From assembly GCF_051851475.1 (NCBI RefSeq), contig NZ_JBPUSJ010000012.1, positions 62,001 through 126,000 on the forward strand: a stretch of 64,000 bases of DNA, given 5' to 3'. Below, piece after piece: positions 9,514-16,980 of this stretch. The stretch is from Carboxylicivirga taeanensis (lineage in GTDB: Bacteria > Bacteroidota > Bacteroidia > Bacteroidales > Marinilabiliaceae). The translations under genes and the position numbers were made by a program. The notes under the pieces were generated by a model that made no database searches, was not told the origin of the DNA, and saw only the letters and a program-made list of their open reading frames with translations. How positions within the stretch are numbered: the first letter of the stretch is position 1; the number at the start of each line of letters is the position of its first letter.

Positions 9514-11733
9514 ATGTGCATCAGCAATGATTTAATCCAGGCGTTAGACTATTCAGAAAGCATTGTAATCCTGACGGATTTAAATGGTTCCATTCGCTAT
9601 GTCAATAATAGTTTTGTCGAAAAGTATGGTTATCAACGCGATGAGGTATACGGAAAAACCCCACGGCTCTTTAAGAGCAAGCATCACGACAGCAACTATT
9701 ACCAGCAGCTGTGGACAACAATCAACAATCGTCAAACCTGGAGGGGCGAGTTTAAGAACATCACTAAATCAGGCGCCTATATCTGGGAAAAGGCGGTTAT
9801 TAACCCGGTTAAAAATGAGCGGGGAGAATTAACCGGATTCATTGCGGTGAAGGAAGACATCACGCGCCAGCGTGAGTTAGAACTGCAGTTGACCGCGGAT
9901 ACCAGTTTTTTGAATGAGCTGTTTGATAATTCACCGGTTGGTATTGCCATCCTGAAACCCATCTACAAACAGGATAAGATTATTGATTTTCAGGTGGTAA
10001 GAGCGAATCCTTCCGCCGGGGTTGTTGTTGGGCGACTGGGCATTGTTGGTTTGAAGATCAGTGATATACTGCCAGAATACTCAATGGATAAGAAAAGCCT
10101 TGACCAGGTTATGAAACGCAAATTATCTTTTGAGTCGCACCTGAAAGATATTGGTAAACATATTCGATACCGGACTTTCCCATTTGGTAAGCAGCGGGTT
10201 TGCCTGTTTTTTTATGATGTTTCGCCTTACCGACAAACGATACAGGCACTGGAAGCGAGTGAGCAGCGCTATTTTTCGCTGGTAGAAGATGCACCTGCAT
10301 TGATTAGTCGCTTTAACCGGGACGGAATACTGATTTATGCCAATGAGGCCTATTGTAAAGCCTTTGAAGTAAAGCGGGAGGAGCTAATTGGTAAATGTAT
10401 TTATGACTGGTACCCCGAAGAAGAAAAAGCACGGGCCAAACAAGTGGTTCAGTCTTTAACAGCTGAGAATGCGATTAGTGTAGTGGAGCATCAGGCGGTG
10501 CTGGGCAGTGGTCAAACAAAATGGATGAGGTGGTTAGACCGGGCCCTGGTAGACTCTAAAGGGAATATATTTGAATACCAATCGGTAGGGATGGATTTAA
10601 CCCCTCTGAAGAAAAGTGAGCTGGAGCTTATTCAACATCGCAATAAGCTGGATGCCATTGTAAACAATACGGTGGCCGGCATTGGGGTGGTTTCGCCGCA
10701 AGGGCAATTTGTGTTGGTAAATGAGCACTTTCAAAAAATGATTGGGTACCACAGTAAGGAGGAAATTTATGACTGTGAGCACCTTCAGTTTGTTCATCCG
10801 CGCTGGAAGGATGTTGCCAACACCAATTTTTTACGCTTGCTGGCCGGTGAGGTCAATGATTACAATTTGGAGTGTGAAATTCTGAGAAAGGATAAATCTA
10901 CCTTTTGGGGCGATTTGCACGTATCACCTATTCGGGATATTAATGGTGAAATTATCGAAATAATAGGTATCATCACCGATATCACGAAAAAGAAAGAGAC
11001 CGAATTGCAGCTAAAGGAGCGCGAAGAGAAGCTGCAAGAACTCAATGCTACAAAGGATAAGCTGTTTTCGATAATTGCACATGACATTAAAAACCCGTTT
11101 AACAGTATTTTGGGCTTCTCAAGCTTGCTAAAAAGTAATTTGGATAACTATTCAAAAGAGGAAATTAAAACCTATGTGGAGCAAATTGCCATTGGCAGTG
11201 AAAATGTTTACAAGTTGTTGGATGATTTGCTGATATGGGCGAAAAGTCAGCTAGGGCAAATGGTGGTGTGTCCGCAGTACTTCAGGCTCAGGAGTCTGGT
11301 GGATATGGCCATCGATAATTACGCCATACAGGCCGAGAACAAGCAGGTGTATTTAATCAATGATGTCAGGCAGCAGGAGGTTATTTATGCAGATTTGGAT
11401 ATGATGAAGTTTGTTATCCGAAACTTAATCCATAACGCCATTAAATTTACCGGTGCTGAAGGAAAGGTGACCTGTTCGGCAGCCATCCGAGGTAACTTTG
11501 TTGTTTTATCGATTAAGGACACGGGCATTGGCATTCGGGCCGATAAGCTTAAGACCCTGTTCAGCATTAATAACTACATAAGCACCTCGGGCACTTCCAA
11601 TGAAAAAGGAACTGGCCTGGGCCTGCATCTTTCTTGCGAAATGGTGGAGAAAAACGGCGGGAAAATAGAAGTGAAGAGTAAGGTGGGACAGGGCACCAAT
11701 GTACTGGTCTACCTTCCTATGTTGGAACAATAA
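9514..11733 (+). CDS. Multi-PAS sensor histidine kinase, cytoplasmic
   Basis: 739 residues from the ATG at 9514. An in-frame TTG at 9460 would add 18 residues, but the ATG follows a G-rich stretch and gives a natural PAS start (IQALDYSESIVILTDLNG). Four PAS-type domains follow one another at roughly residues 8-125, 127-245, 250-370 and 375-500. Then come a HisKA domain with phosphoacceptor His523 in FSIIAHDIKNPFNSILGF and an ATPase domain with N-box NLIHNAIKF and G-box GTGLGLHLS. No membrane segment or receiver domain is seen, so it should sense a cytoplasmic cue. No response regulator gene is adjacent. Confidence 0.9.
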   Translation: MCISNDLIQALDYSESIVILTDLNGSIRYVNNSFVEKYGYQRDEVYGKTPRLFKSKHHDSNYYQQLWTTINNRQTWRGEFKNITKSGAYIWEKAVINPVKNERGELTGFIAVKEDITRQRELELQLTADTSFLNELFDNSPVGIAILKPIYKQDKIIDFQVVRANPSAGVVVGRLGIVGLKISDILPEYSMDKKSLDQVMKRKLSFESHLKDIGKHIRYRTFPFGKQRVCLFFYDVSPYRQTIQALEASEQRYFSLVEDAPALISRFNRDGILIYANEAYCKAFEVKREELIGKCIYDWYPEEEKARAKQVVQSLTAENAISVVEHQAVLGSGQTKWMRWLDRALVDSKGNIFEYQSVGMDLTPLKKSELELIQHRNKLDAIVNNTVAGIGVVSPQGQFVLVNEHFQKMIGYHSKEEIYDCEHLQFVHPRWKDVANTNFLRLLAGEVNDYNLECEILRKDKSTFWGDLHVSPIRDINGEIIEIIGIITDITKKKETELQLKEREEKLQELNATKDKLFSIIAHDIKNPFNSILGFSSLLKSNLDNYSKEEIKTYVEQIAIGSENVYKLLDDLLIWAKSQLGQMVVCPQYFRLRSLVDMAIDNYAIQAENKQVYLINDVRQQEVIYADLDMMKFVIRNLIHNAIKFTGAEGKVTCSAAIRGNFVVLSIKDTGIGIRADKLKTLFSINNYISTSGTSNEKGTGLGLHLSCEMVEKNGGKIEVKSKVGQGTNVLVYLPMLEQ

Positions 11734-11768
11734 AAAAAGGCGCCGAATCAGTATCCGGCGCCAGGTAT
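11733..11768. terminator. Terminator between PAS kinase and kdsA
   Basis: GGCGCCG (11739-11745) pairs with CGGCGCC (11756-11762). An A7 run on the left becomes a T-run for minus-strand kdsA; the right side is T-rich for the plus-strand kinase gene. Confidence 0.8.
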
Positions 11769-11784
11769 TTTATCTCTTTTTAGC

Positions 11785-12606
11785 TTAAAAGCCGTTCACT
11801 ACTTTTCGAATCTCCACTAAACGCCCCATCAGGCCTTCAAGCAGATCAAGATGCAGCATGTTTGCTCCATCTGATTTTGCGTTAGCCGGGTCAAAGTGTG
11901 TTTCGATAAACAGACCATCGGCACCAACGGCAATACCAGCGCGCGCGATTGTTTCAATCAATGCTGGTTTACCACCTGTTACACCGCTCGATTGGTTAGG
12001 CTGTTGTAATGAGTGGGTGATGTCCAGCACAACCGGTACTTCAAACTGCTTCATGGCAGGAATGCCCCGGTAGTCCACAATCATGTCCTGATAGCCAAAC
12101 ATCGTCCCTCTATCGGTGAGGATAACCTGGCTGTTGTGCGAATCCCTCACTTTGTTTACCGCAAAAACCATGGATTCGGGGCTCAGAAACTGTCCTTTCT
12201 TAATATTGACCACTTTACCGGTGTTGGCGGCTGCTACCAATAAATCTGTTTGGCGGCACAAAAATGCGGGTACCTGCAACACATCCACATACTCCGCAGC
12301 CATGGCAGCTTCCTCGGCAGCATGAATATCGGTTACTGTTGGGATATCAAACGTTTCACTCACCTTGCGCAGGATTTTTAGAGCCTTCTCATCGCCAATG
12401 CCACTGAATGAATCGATGCGTGAGCGGTTGGCTTTGCGGTAGGAACCTTTGAAAATGTAAGGTATTTGCAGTTTGTTGGTAATCTCAACCACACGTTCGG
12501 CAATGCGCAGCGCCATTTCTTCACCTTCGATGGCACAGGGGCCGGCCATCAGGAAGAAATTACCGCTATCGGTATGTTTAATTTTTGGTATTTTATTTAT
12601 ATCCAT
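11785..12606 (-). CDS. kdsA: 3-deoxy-8-phosphooctulonate synthase (KDO-8-phosphate synthase)
   Basis: 273 residues, the normal length. It condenses phosphoenolpyruvate with arabinose 5-phosphate to give KDO-8-phosphate, the first step toward the KDO sugar of lipopolysaccharide. Family landmarks are FFLMAGPCAIEGEE near the start, FKGSYRKANRSR, and the C-terminal GADGLFIETHFDPANAKSDG. The gene stands alone between two hairpins or promoters, without other KDO genes. It implies a Gram-negative outer membrane. Confidence 0.96.
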   Translation of the reverse strand: MDINKIPKIKHTDSGNFFLMAGPCAIEGEEMALRIAERVVEITNKLQIPYIFKGSYRKANRSRIDSFSGIGDEKALKILRKVSETFDIPTVTDIHAAEEAAMAAEYVDVLQVPAFLCRQTDLLVAAANTGKVVNIKKGQFLSPESMVFAVNKVRDSHNSQVILTDRGTMFGYQDMIVDYRGIPAMKQFEVPVVLDITHSLQQPNQSSGVTGGKPALIETIARAGIAVGADGLFIETHFDPANAKSDGANMLHLDLLEGLMGRLVEIRKVVNGF

Positions 12607-12726
12607 GATTTTAAAATAGTCCGGCGTCCGCAGGTGGGAATCCGGTGTTGGTATTATTTACTGTTTACAAAAATAGGCATTGCTTCCGACAAATTTTAAT
12701 CAATTGCCCACTATCCTTGTTTCTTT

Positions 12727-14010
12727 CTATTTCTCGTATTTATCCTTCCACAAAAATTTCATGCGTTCATCAACTTTGGCTTCCTGCTGGTTGCCCTGCG
12801 GGTAGTAAACGCGCTTGTTTTTTAAGTCATCCGGCATGTATTGCTGCTCTACAAAATTATTGGGATAGGCATGCGCATACATGTATTCTTTGCCGTAGTT
12901 GAGCTCTTTCATTAGTTTGGTTGGTGCATTGCGCAAGTGTAAAGGAACTGGCAAGTTGCCGGTTTGTTTCACCAGCGACTGGGCATCGTTAATGGCTTGA
13001 TAGGCTGAATTACTTTTAGGGCTGGTGGCCAGGTAAATGGTTACCTGCGACAGGATGATGCGCGATTCGGGCCAGCCAACCATTTTAATGGCTTCAAAGC
13101 AATTGGTAGCCAGCAATAGCGCGTTGGGATTGGCCAAGCCAATATCTTCCGAAGCTGAGATGATGAGGCGTCGGGCAATAAACTTTGGGTCTTCGCCACC
13201 TTCCACCATGCGGGCCAGCCAGTAAACAGCGGCATCGGGGTCGCTGCCTCGGATGGATTTGATAAAGGCTGAAATGATGTCGTAATGCATCTCGCCATTT
13301 TTATCATACTGGGCCGGATTTTGTTGCAGGTTGGTAGTTACCAGCTCATCTGTAATTTCTATGTGTTCATTAGTTATTTCGGCATTGGTTACCAACTCCA
13401 GAATATTAAGCAATTTCCGGGCGTCGCCACCGGAGTAGCGCAGCAGGGCGGTATCTTCTTTCACCGAAATGCTTTTCATTTTTAGCAGGATGTCTCCTTT
13501 CAACACCTTATCCACCAGCTCCAGTAAATCTTCTTTTTCCAGTGCTTTAAGAACATACACCTGGCAGCGCGACAAGAGAGGCGAAATAACCTCAAACGAT
13601 GGGTTTTCGGTAGTGGCGCCAATCAGTGTCACCACGCCTTCCTCTACAGCACCCAGCAGGCTATCCTGTTGCGACTTGCTGAAGCGGTGAATCTCATCGA
13701 TGAACAGAATGGGAGAGGGTGAGCTAAAAAAGCGTGCTTTACGGGCTTTTTCGATGGCTTCGCGCACATCTTTTACACCGGAGTTAACGGCCGACAAAAC
13801 AAAAAACGGGCGCTCAAGCTGCTTGGCAATAATTTTTGCCAGCGTGGTTTTTCCTACCCCGGGAGGCCCCCACAAGATGATGGACGAAATCATTTTGCGA
13901 TCAATCATTTTACGAAGTACGGCACCTTTGCCAACCAGGTGCTTCTGACCAATATACTGTTCGAGGTTTGTAGGCCGCATGCGTTCGGCCAAAGGAGGAT
14001 ATCCACTCAT
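12727..14010 (-). CDS. rarA: Replication-associated recombination protein A (AAA+ ATPase)
   Basis: 427 residues. RarA/MgsA acts at stalled replication forks. Walker A is GPPGVGKT at residues 48-55 and Walker B FIDEIHRF at about 103-110; sensor regions (GATTENPSFEV) and the C-terminal MgsA domain (LARMVEGGEDPKFIARRL) are complete. The start is supported by a minus-strand promoter box 21 nt upstream. Gene order around it is not informative. Confidence 0.96.
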   Translation of the reverse strand: MSGYPPLAERMRPTNLEQYIGQKHLVGKGAVLRKMIDRKMISSIILWGPPGVGKTTLAKIIAKQLERPFFVLSAVNSGVKDVREAIEKARKARFFSSPSPILFIDEIHRFSKSQQDSLLGAVEEGVVTLIGATTENPSFEVISPLLSRCQVYVLKALEKEDLLELVDKVLKGDILLKMKSISVKEDTALLRYSGGDARKLLNILELVTNAEITNEHIEITDELVTTNLQQNPAQYDKNGEMHYDIISAFIKSIRGSDPDAAVYWLARMVEGGEDPKFIARRLIISASEDIGLANPNALLLATNCFEAIKMVGWPESRIILSQVTIYLATSPKSNSAYQAINDAQSLVKQTGNLPVPLHLRNAPTKLMKELNYGKEYMYAHAYPNNFVEQQYMPDDLKNKRVYYPQGNQQEAKVDERMKFLWKDKYEK

Positions 14011-14030
14011 GCATCTCTGTTTTAAGAACT

Positions 14031-14038
14031 CAAAAATA
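14031..14038 (-). promoter_or_regulatory. Promoter box of rarA
   Basis: Minus-strand TATTTTTG, matching TAnnTTTG, places transcription start about 17 nt before the rarA ATG. Confidence 0.55.
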
Positions 14039-14266
14039 CAAATTTCATTTTTGCCTGCAGCAGCAAATAGAAATGCCCCATGGCAATTGCATTAAAAATT
14101 GTTTTTTCAACTCACGCCGTTGAGGCTTCACCTTTTTGGTAATGAGTGTTTGTTTTCAGTTGCATTCACAATTTGCAATTCTTTCCTCCGCTTTTGCCAA
14201 TGGGTCGCAAACGGCGTTACTTATGTTGGTAAAACGCAGACTAAAAAGCATTACCATTTTAATGCG

Positions 14267-14285
14267 ATTGTCTTATAAAGACAAT
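14267..14285 (-). terminator. Possible weak terminator after the MBL hydrolase gene
   Basis: ATTGTCTT and AAGACAAT form a short inverted repeat about 15 bp past the stop codon of the minus-strand hydrolase gene. It is AT-rich and has no long T-run, so it is a weak call. The rest of 14039-14266 shows no gene. Confidence 0.35.
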
Positions 14286-14300
14286 ATTTCTCGTGAGGTT

Positions 14301-15143
14301 TTAATGATCAAACACATCGGTGTAACCTACCATAAAGGCTACATCTCCTTTTTGATATACCTCTTTAGGAGTACCAAAGAAACAGAGGTTCTTGATAGAG
14401 TCAAAAGAACCATCGCCTGCCTGGTAGGCTAGTATAGCTTTTTTTACTTTTGCCAGGTGTTTGTAATTTACCTCGGCCGTTCCGTGCGAGCCAAATATTC
14501 GGTAGCCCGAATTGCTATGTGCATCAATCGTATTGATGCTTTGCAGATAGGCCTCACAGTTATTAATCAGCAAGAGGTCGTTGTAGATAAGATCGCCGGT
14601 AAAGATGTATCGCCGGGCATGGTCGATGAGCGTAATGGATGCCTTTGAGTGGCCGGGGGTGTGGAGGACCTGTATTTTACGCTTACCTAAATCGATGGCT
14701 GTGCCAACCGAATATAGCTTGGAGATTTTTAGGCAGAGGGTATCATCACTAAGTACGTCGGTTTTGGTGAGTGCCAGAATACTATCGGCGGACAGGCGAT
14801 TCATGAGAAACGGAAGTGCCGGAAGACCAATGGCTTTAAAATCAGAAGCACCACCAATGTGGTCGAAATGAAAGTGGGACAGGAGCAAGGTAATCGGCAC
14901 CGGGCTGAGCGAATCGGCCACCTGTGCCATGCTCTGCATTTTATTTTCGCCTGTGCCGGCATCCAGTAATATGGCTTCTTGCTCGCCGATGATTAAAAAG
15001 CAGGAGTTACGCTGCGAACTAAGGGGTTCGGAAATAATATAGGTGCTTCTATCGAGCTCCTGGATTTGATACCAATCACCTTGATGAGTGCCGCAGCTGG
15101 CAGTTATAATAGCAACGATGGTGAAGGTAAGTAGTTGTTTCAT
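14301..15143 (-). CDS. Metallo-beta-lactamase-fold hydrolase, lipoprotein
   Basis: 280 residues. The N-terminus carries a lipoprotein signal with Cys17 (lipobox TASC), so the protein is expected in the envelope. The metal site is intact: His90-x-His92-x-Asp94-His95 in SHFHFDHIGG, His165 in HTPGHSKASI, Asp184 in FTGDLIYND. These match class B-like MBL hydrolases, with glyoxalase II and quorum-quenching lactonases among the relatives. The substrate cannot be told. It borders the accessory island: the element at 15230-15339 starts 87 bp upstream of its ATG. Confidence 0.85.
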   Translation of the reverse strand: MKQLLTFTIVAIITASCGTHQGDWYQIQELDRSTYIISEPLSSQRNSCFLIIGEQEAILLDAGTGENKMQSMAQVADSLSPVPITLLLSHFHFDHIGGASDFKAIGLPALPFLMNRLSADSILALTKTDVLSDDTLCLKISKLYSVGTAIDLGKRKIQVLHTPGHSKASITLIDHARRYIFTGDLIYNDLLLINNCEAYLQSINTIDAHSNSGYRIFGSHGTAEVNYKHLAKVKKAILAYQAGDGSFDSIKNLCFFGTPKEVYQKGDVAFMVGYTDVFDH

Positions 15144-15229
15144 GGGGTTGGTTGAGTAGTGTTTGTCAGGTGATTGGATGTGCGCGGCAGCGGTATTCAG
15201 CGACTAAGTAGCCAAAGCGTTGCATTTGG

Positions 15230-15339
15230 GTTTAACTTTTTACTTATGTATAGCCAAATCATCCTTGGCGGTGGTTGATTAGAACCACTACCGCTCTAAT
15301 ACCCACTGAAACAGCTATTACTTATACAAAATGTTAGGC
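15230..15339 (-). other. attC-like recombination site downstream of the TA operon
   Basis: Read on the minus strand it begins GCCTAAC, a perfect RYYYAAC, and ends GTTAAAC, a perfect GTTRRRY, 110 nt apart. The arms pair imperfectly (TAAC/GTTA, TTTT/AAAA, ATAGC/GCTAT). An inner hairpin pairs GTGGTT with AACCAC, extended by GCGG/CCGC. Its first 37 nt align without gaps to the site at 16845-16975 (26 of 37 identical by eye). It starts 13 bp after the stop codon of the 82-residue gene. Confidence 0.5.
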
Positions 15340-15352
15340 AAAGTGGTTACTG

Positions 15353-15601
15353 CTATCTCTTTTTATTGGATTGAGAAAGAATAGATGCTGCTAAAGTTTT
15401 GGTGTCATCATTGTATTTAGAACTTTTAAGAACCTTTGATGCCGTATTTTCCATTTCACTTCTTGTTTGCTTAGTCGTACTTTTTTGTGATAATGCCGAC
15501 CCAGCGAGTTTCTTTGCTATTTGTGATGAATTATCATTTATCAAAGTTTTTGCTGCTAAAGAAGCTACATTCTTCGAAGTTTGCTTTTGATTTTTAGCCA
15601 T
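15353..15601 (-). CDS. Small Ser/Lys/Ala-rich protein with two internal repeats, third gene of the TA operon
   Basis: 82 residues, strongly basic and rich in S, K, A and T. Two degenerate repeats of about 30 residues are visible: one ends KKLAGSALSQ (residues 30-39) and the other KTLAASILSQ (residues 68-77). Each is preceded by a V-A/T-A-S-x-x-K-type helix. No enzymatic motif, signal peptide or membrane segment is seen. It starts 14 bp after the toxin stop codon, so it is most likely part of the same transcript. Its role is unknown; accessory factor or DNA/RNA-binding protein are possibilities only. Confidence 0.65.
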   Translation of the reverse strand: MAKNQKQTSKNVASLAAKTLINDNSSQIAKKLAGSALSQKSTTKQTRSEMENTASKVLKSSKYNDDTKTLAASILSQSNKKR

Positions 15602-15615
15602 ACTTAAATCCTCCT

Positions 15616-15960
15616 TTATTTGAAATTGTTAGAAATCCTATCTCTGTCTTCAATTTCCTTTTTTGATTTGTGAAATAATTCAATCAAAACAATTCTATTT
15701 TCGTGTTCATAGTGAGCATATATCAATCGAAATCCAGAATTAACACCTTTACCTTTAAAAGACTTACTTGCTATTTTTTTTACTTTAATAACACACGTTT
15801 CTATTCCTAAGTTATCAATTCTAAAGCTAAAAGGTGGTCTTTCATTCGGATTTACAAATAAAATTTTCTTGACAATCTCTATATCTTCAGGTAATGTCCT
15901 ATATTTTTTAGAAAGGTTCTTTACATCTTTCTTATATTCCTCTAGTTCCTCTATTTTCAT
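15616..15960 (-). CDS. RelE/HigB-like toxin of a Panacea-type toxin-antitoxin pair
   Basis: 114 residues. The pattern of an N-terminal helix pair (YKKDVKNLSKKYRTL), a basic strand segment (KKIASKSFKGKGVNSGFRLIYA) and a C-terminal IELFHKSKKE resembles the RelE/ParE/HigB fold, whose RelE branch cleaves mRNA on the ribosome. Its ATG overlaps the stop codon of the HTH-Panacea gene (ATGA), giving the order antitoxin then toxin. Panacea antitoxins are known to pair with many unrelated toxin folds, RelE-like ones included. Toxicity is inferred from context and fold, not shown. Confidence 0.72.
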   Translation of the reverse strand: MKIEELEEYKKDVKNLSKKYRTLPEDIEIVKKILFVNPNERPPFSFRIDNLGIETCVIKVKKIASKSFKGKGVNSGFRLIYAHYEHENRIVLIELFHKSKKEIEDRDRISNNFK

Positions 15961-16760
15961 AGGACATCATTATCTTCATTGTAATTTCTAGCTGAATATG
16001 GATGTTCTCGATAGAATGCAAGCTCATAGTCAATTACTTCTCCTTCTTTCGATGCTAACCAAGGCATATCTTTATGAGAATATTCACTTATCGCTGATGC
16101 TGACCAATCTGAATATTGCTCAATTACCTTATCAAGAATATCTTTCTCACTTGCTTTCAAACTTTTCAAATTTGGTTTTACGAGGGGGATATACCTTGTT
16201 TGTGGATAACCATGATACTCCGTTTTAAATCTCATAATCATTTTACTTGCTATCATCTGTTTTATTATAGAATCAAGTTTTTGTGGTACTGGTCCAAATG
16301 GTAGTTTGCGATATACTGCACCTGTCAAATGCTCCTCGTATATTTCGTAATAATTAAAATCAGAAAAGTAAAGTAGTTTATATAATAGAGTTTCTCCAAT
16401 ATTTGGTTTGCCTGCACATTTTTCAAGAATGTATAGCAATATATCTTTAAACTTATCAATCTTTAATTTTGGAGTTGATACTCTTACCTCCTGACATTCT
16501 AGATCGTTCGAAGTAGAAAAACTTATATCCTCCGTTGTGAATTCCTGAGATAATAATTTATCAATCGAGATAGATAAGTTATCTGCAATCTTTTTAAGCT
16601 CGATAACAGAAACGTTTCTATTTCCTAATTCAATTTGTGTTAAAGATGGTCTTGAAATTTTCAACATTTTAGCAAGTTCATCTTGAGAATATCCTTTTGT
16701 CTTTCGAAGTTCAGATATCCTACTTCCCAATTCTTTTTGAGTTATTGTTTTCATATCCAT
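15957..16760 (-). CDS. HTH-Panacea (DUF4065) antitoxin/regulator
   Basis: 267 residues. Residues 5-65 form an XRE-type helix-turn-helix (LRKTKGYSQDELAKMLKISR, then SLTQIELGNRNVSVIELKKIA). Residues 105-250 match the Panacea domain (old name DUF4065): LLYKLLYFSDFNYYEIYEEHLTGA, FGPVP, and the C-terminal SEYSHKDMPWLASKEGEVIDYEL. Panacea domains neutralise a wide range of toxins. The ATG follows a promoter box by 13 bp, and an inverted repeat covers that box, so the protein probably represses its own operon. Confidence 0.85.
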   Translation of the reverse strand: MDMKTITQKELGSRISELRKTKGYSQDELAKMLKISRPSLTQIELGNRNVSVIELKKIADNLSISIDKLLSQEFTTEDISFSTSNDLECQEVRVSTPKLKIDKFKDILLYILEKCAGKPNIGETLLYKLLYFSDFNYYEIYEEHLTGAVYRKLPFGPVPQKLDSIIKQMIASKMIMRFKTEYHGYPQTRYIPLVKPNLKSLKASEKDILDKVIEQYSDWSASAISEYSHKDMPWLASKEGEVIDYELAFYREHPYSARNYNEDNDVL

Positions 16761-16764
16761 GTAG

Positions 16765-16786
16765 TTTTCTATACAAAAATAGAAAA
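16765..16786. promoter_or_regulatory. Candidate operator overlapping the TA promoter
   Basis: TTTTCTAT, 6 bp, ATAGAAAA: a perfect inverted repeat. It covers the minus-strand -7 box TATTTTTG (16781-16774), which has a TTG 20 bp further upstream at the -33 position. Binding there would block the promoter. The same half-sites form a palindrome at 18888-18903. Confidence 0.6.
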
Positions 16787-16844
16787 TGTTCCAATATAAA
16801 ACAATGAATTGTTAGAATGTCATACATCGCTTTAGTTCCATGCC

Positions 16845-16975
16845 ATCCAACGTTGAGTGTATGGTGTCGTAAGGGATTGCGGGCTTCCTACCTATCAAGT
16901 TACCACCCAAAATTGAAGCGGGTGATTCCGCTCGAAAACCTCTGTAACCCTTATGAATTATACACATTGTTGTGC
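16845..16975 (-). other. attC-like recombination site downstream of the ATPase-TOPRIM gene
   Basis: Read on the minus strand it starts GCACAAC (RYYYAAC with one mismatch) and ends GTTGGAT, a perfect GTTRRRY, 131 nt apart. The arms pair as CAAC/GTTG, GTGTAT/ATACAC and TAAGGG/CCCTTA with small unpaired spacers, the R-spacer-L order expected of attC. An inner hairpin pairs CACCC with GGGTG. It starts 5 bp after the nuclease stop codon. A folded RNA or hairpin repeat is the alternative. Confidence 0.5.
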
Positions 16976-16980
16976 TTTCG

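Noticed and set aside
14136..14432. Plus-strand frame of 98 codons overlapping the end of the MBL hydrolase gene
   Set aside because: It runs antisense into a well-supported gene and has no recognisable protein features.
15230..15339. Alternative 3' end of the attC-like site at CAACG near 15217
   Set aside because: CAACG resembles the bases before GTT in the other site, but the following GCTTTGG does not fit GTTRRRY; GTTAAAC at 15236-15230 fits fully.
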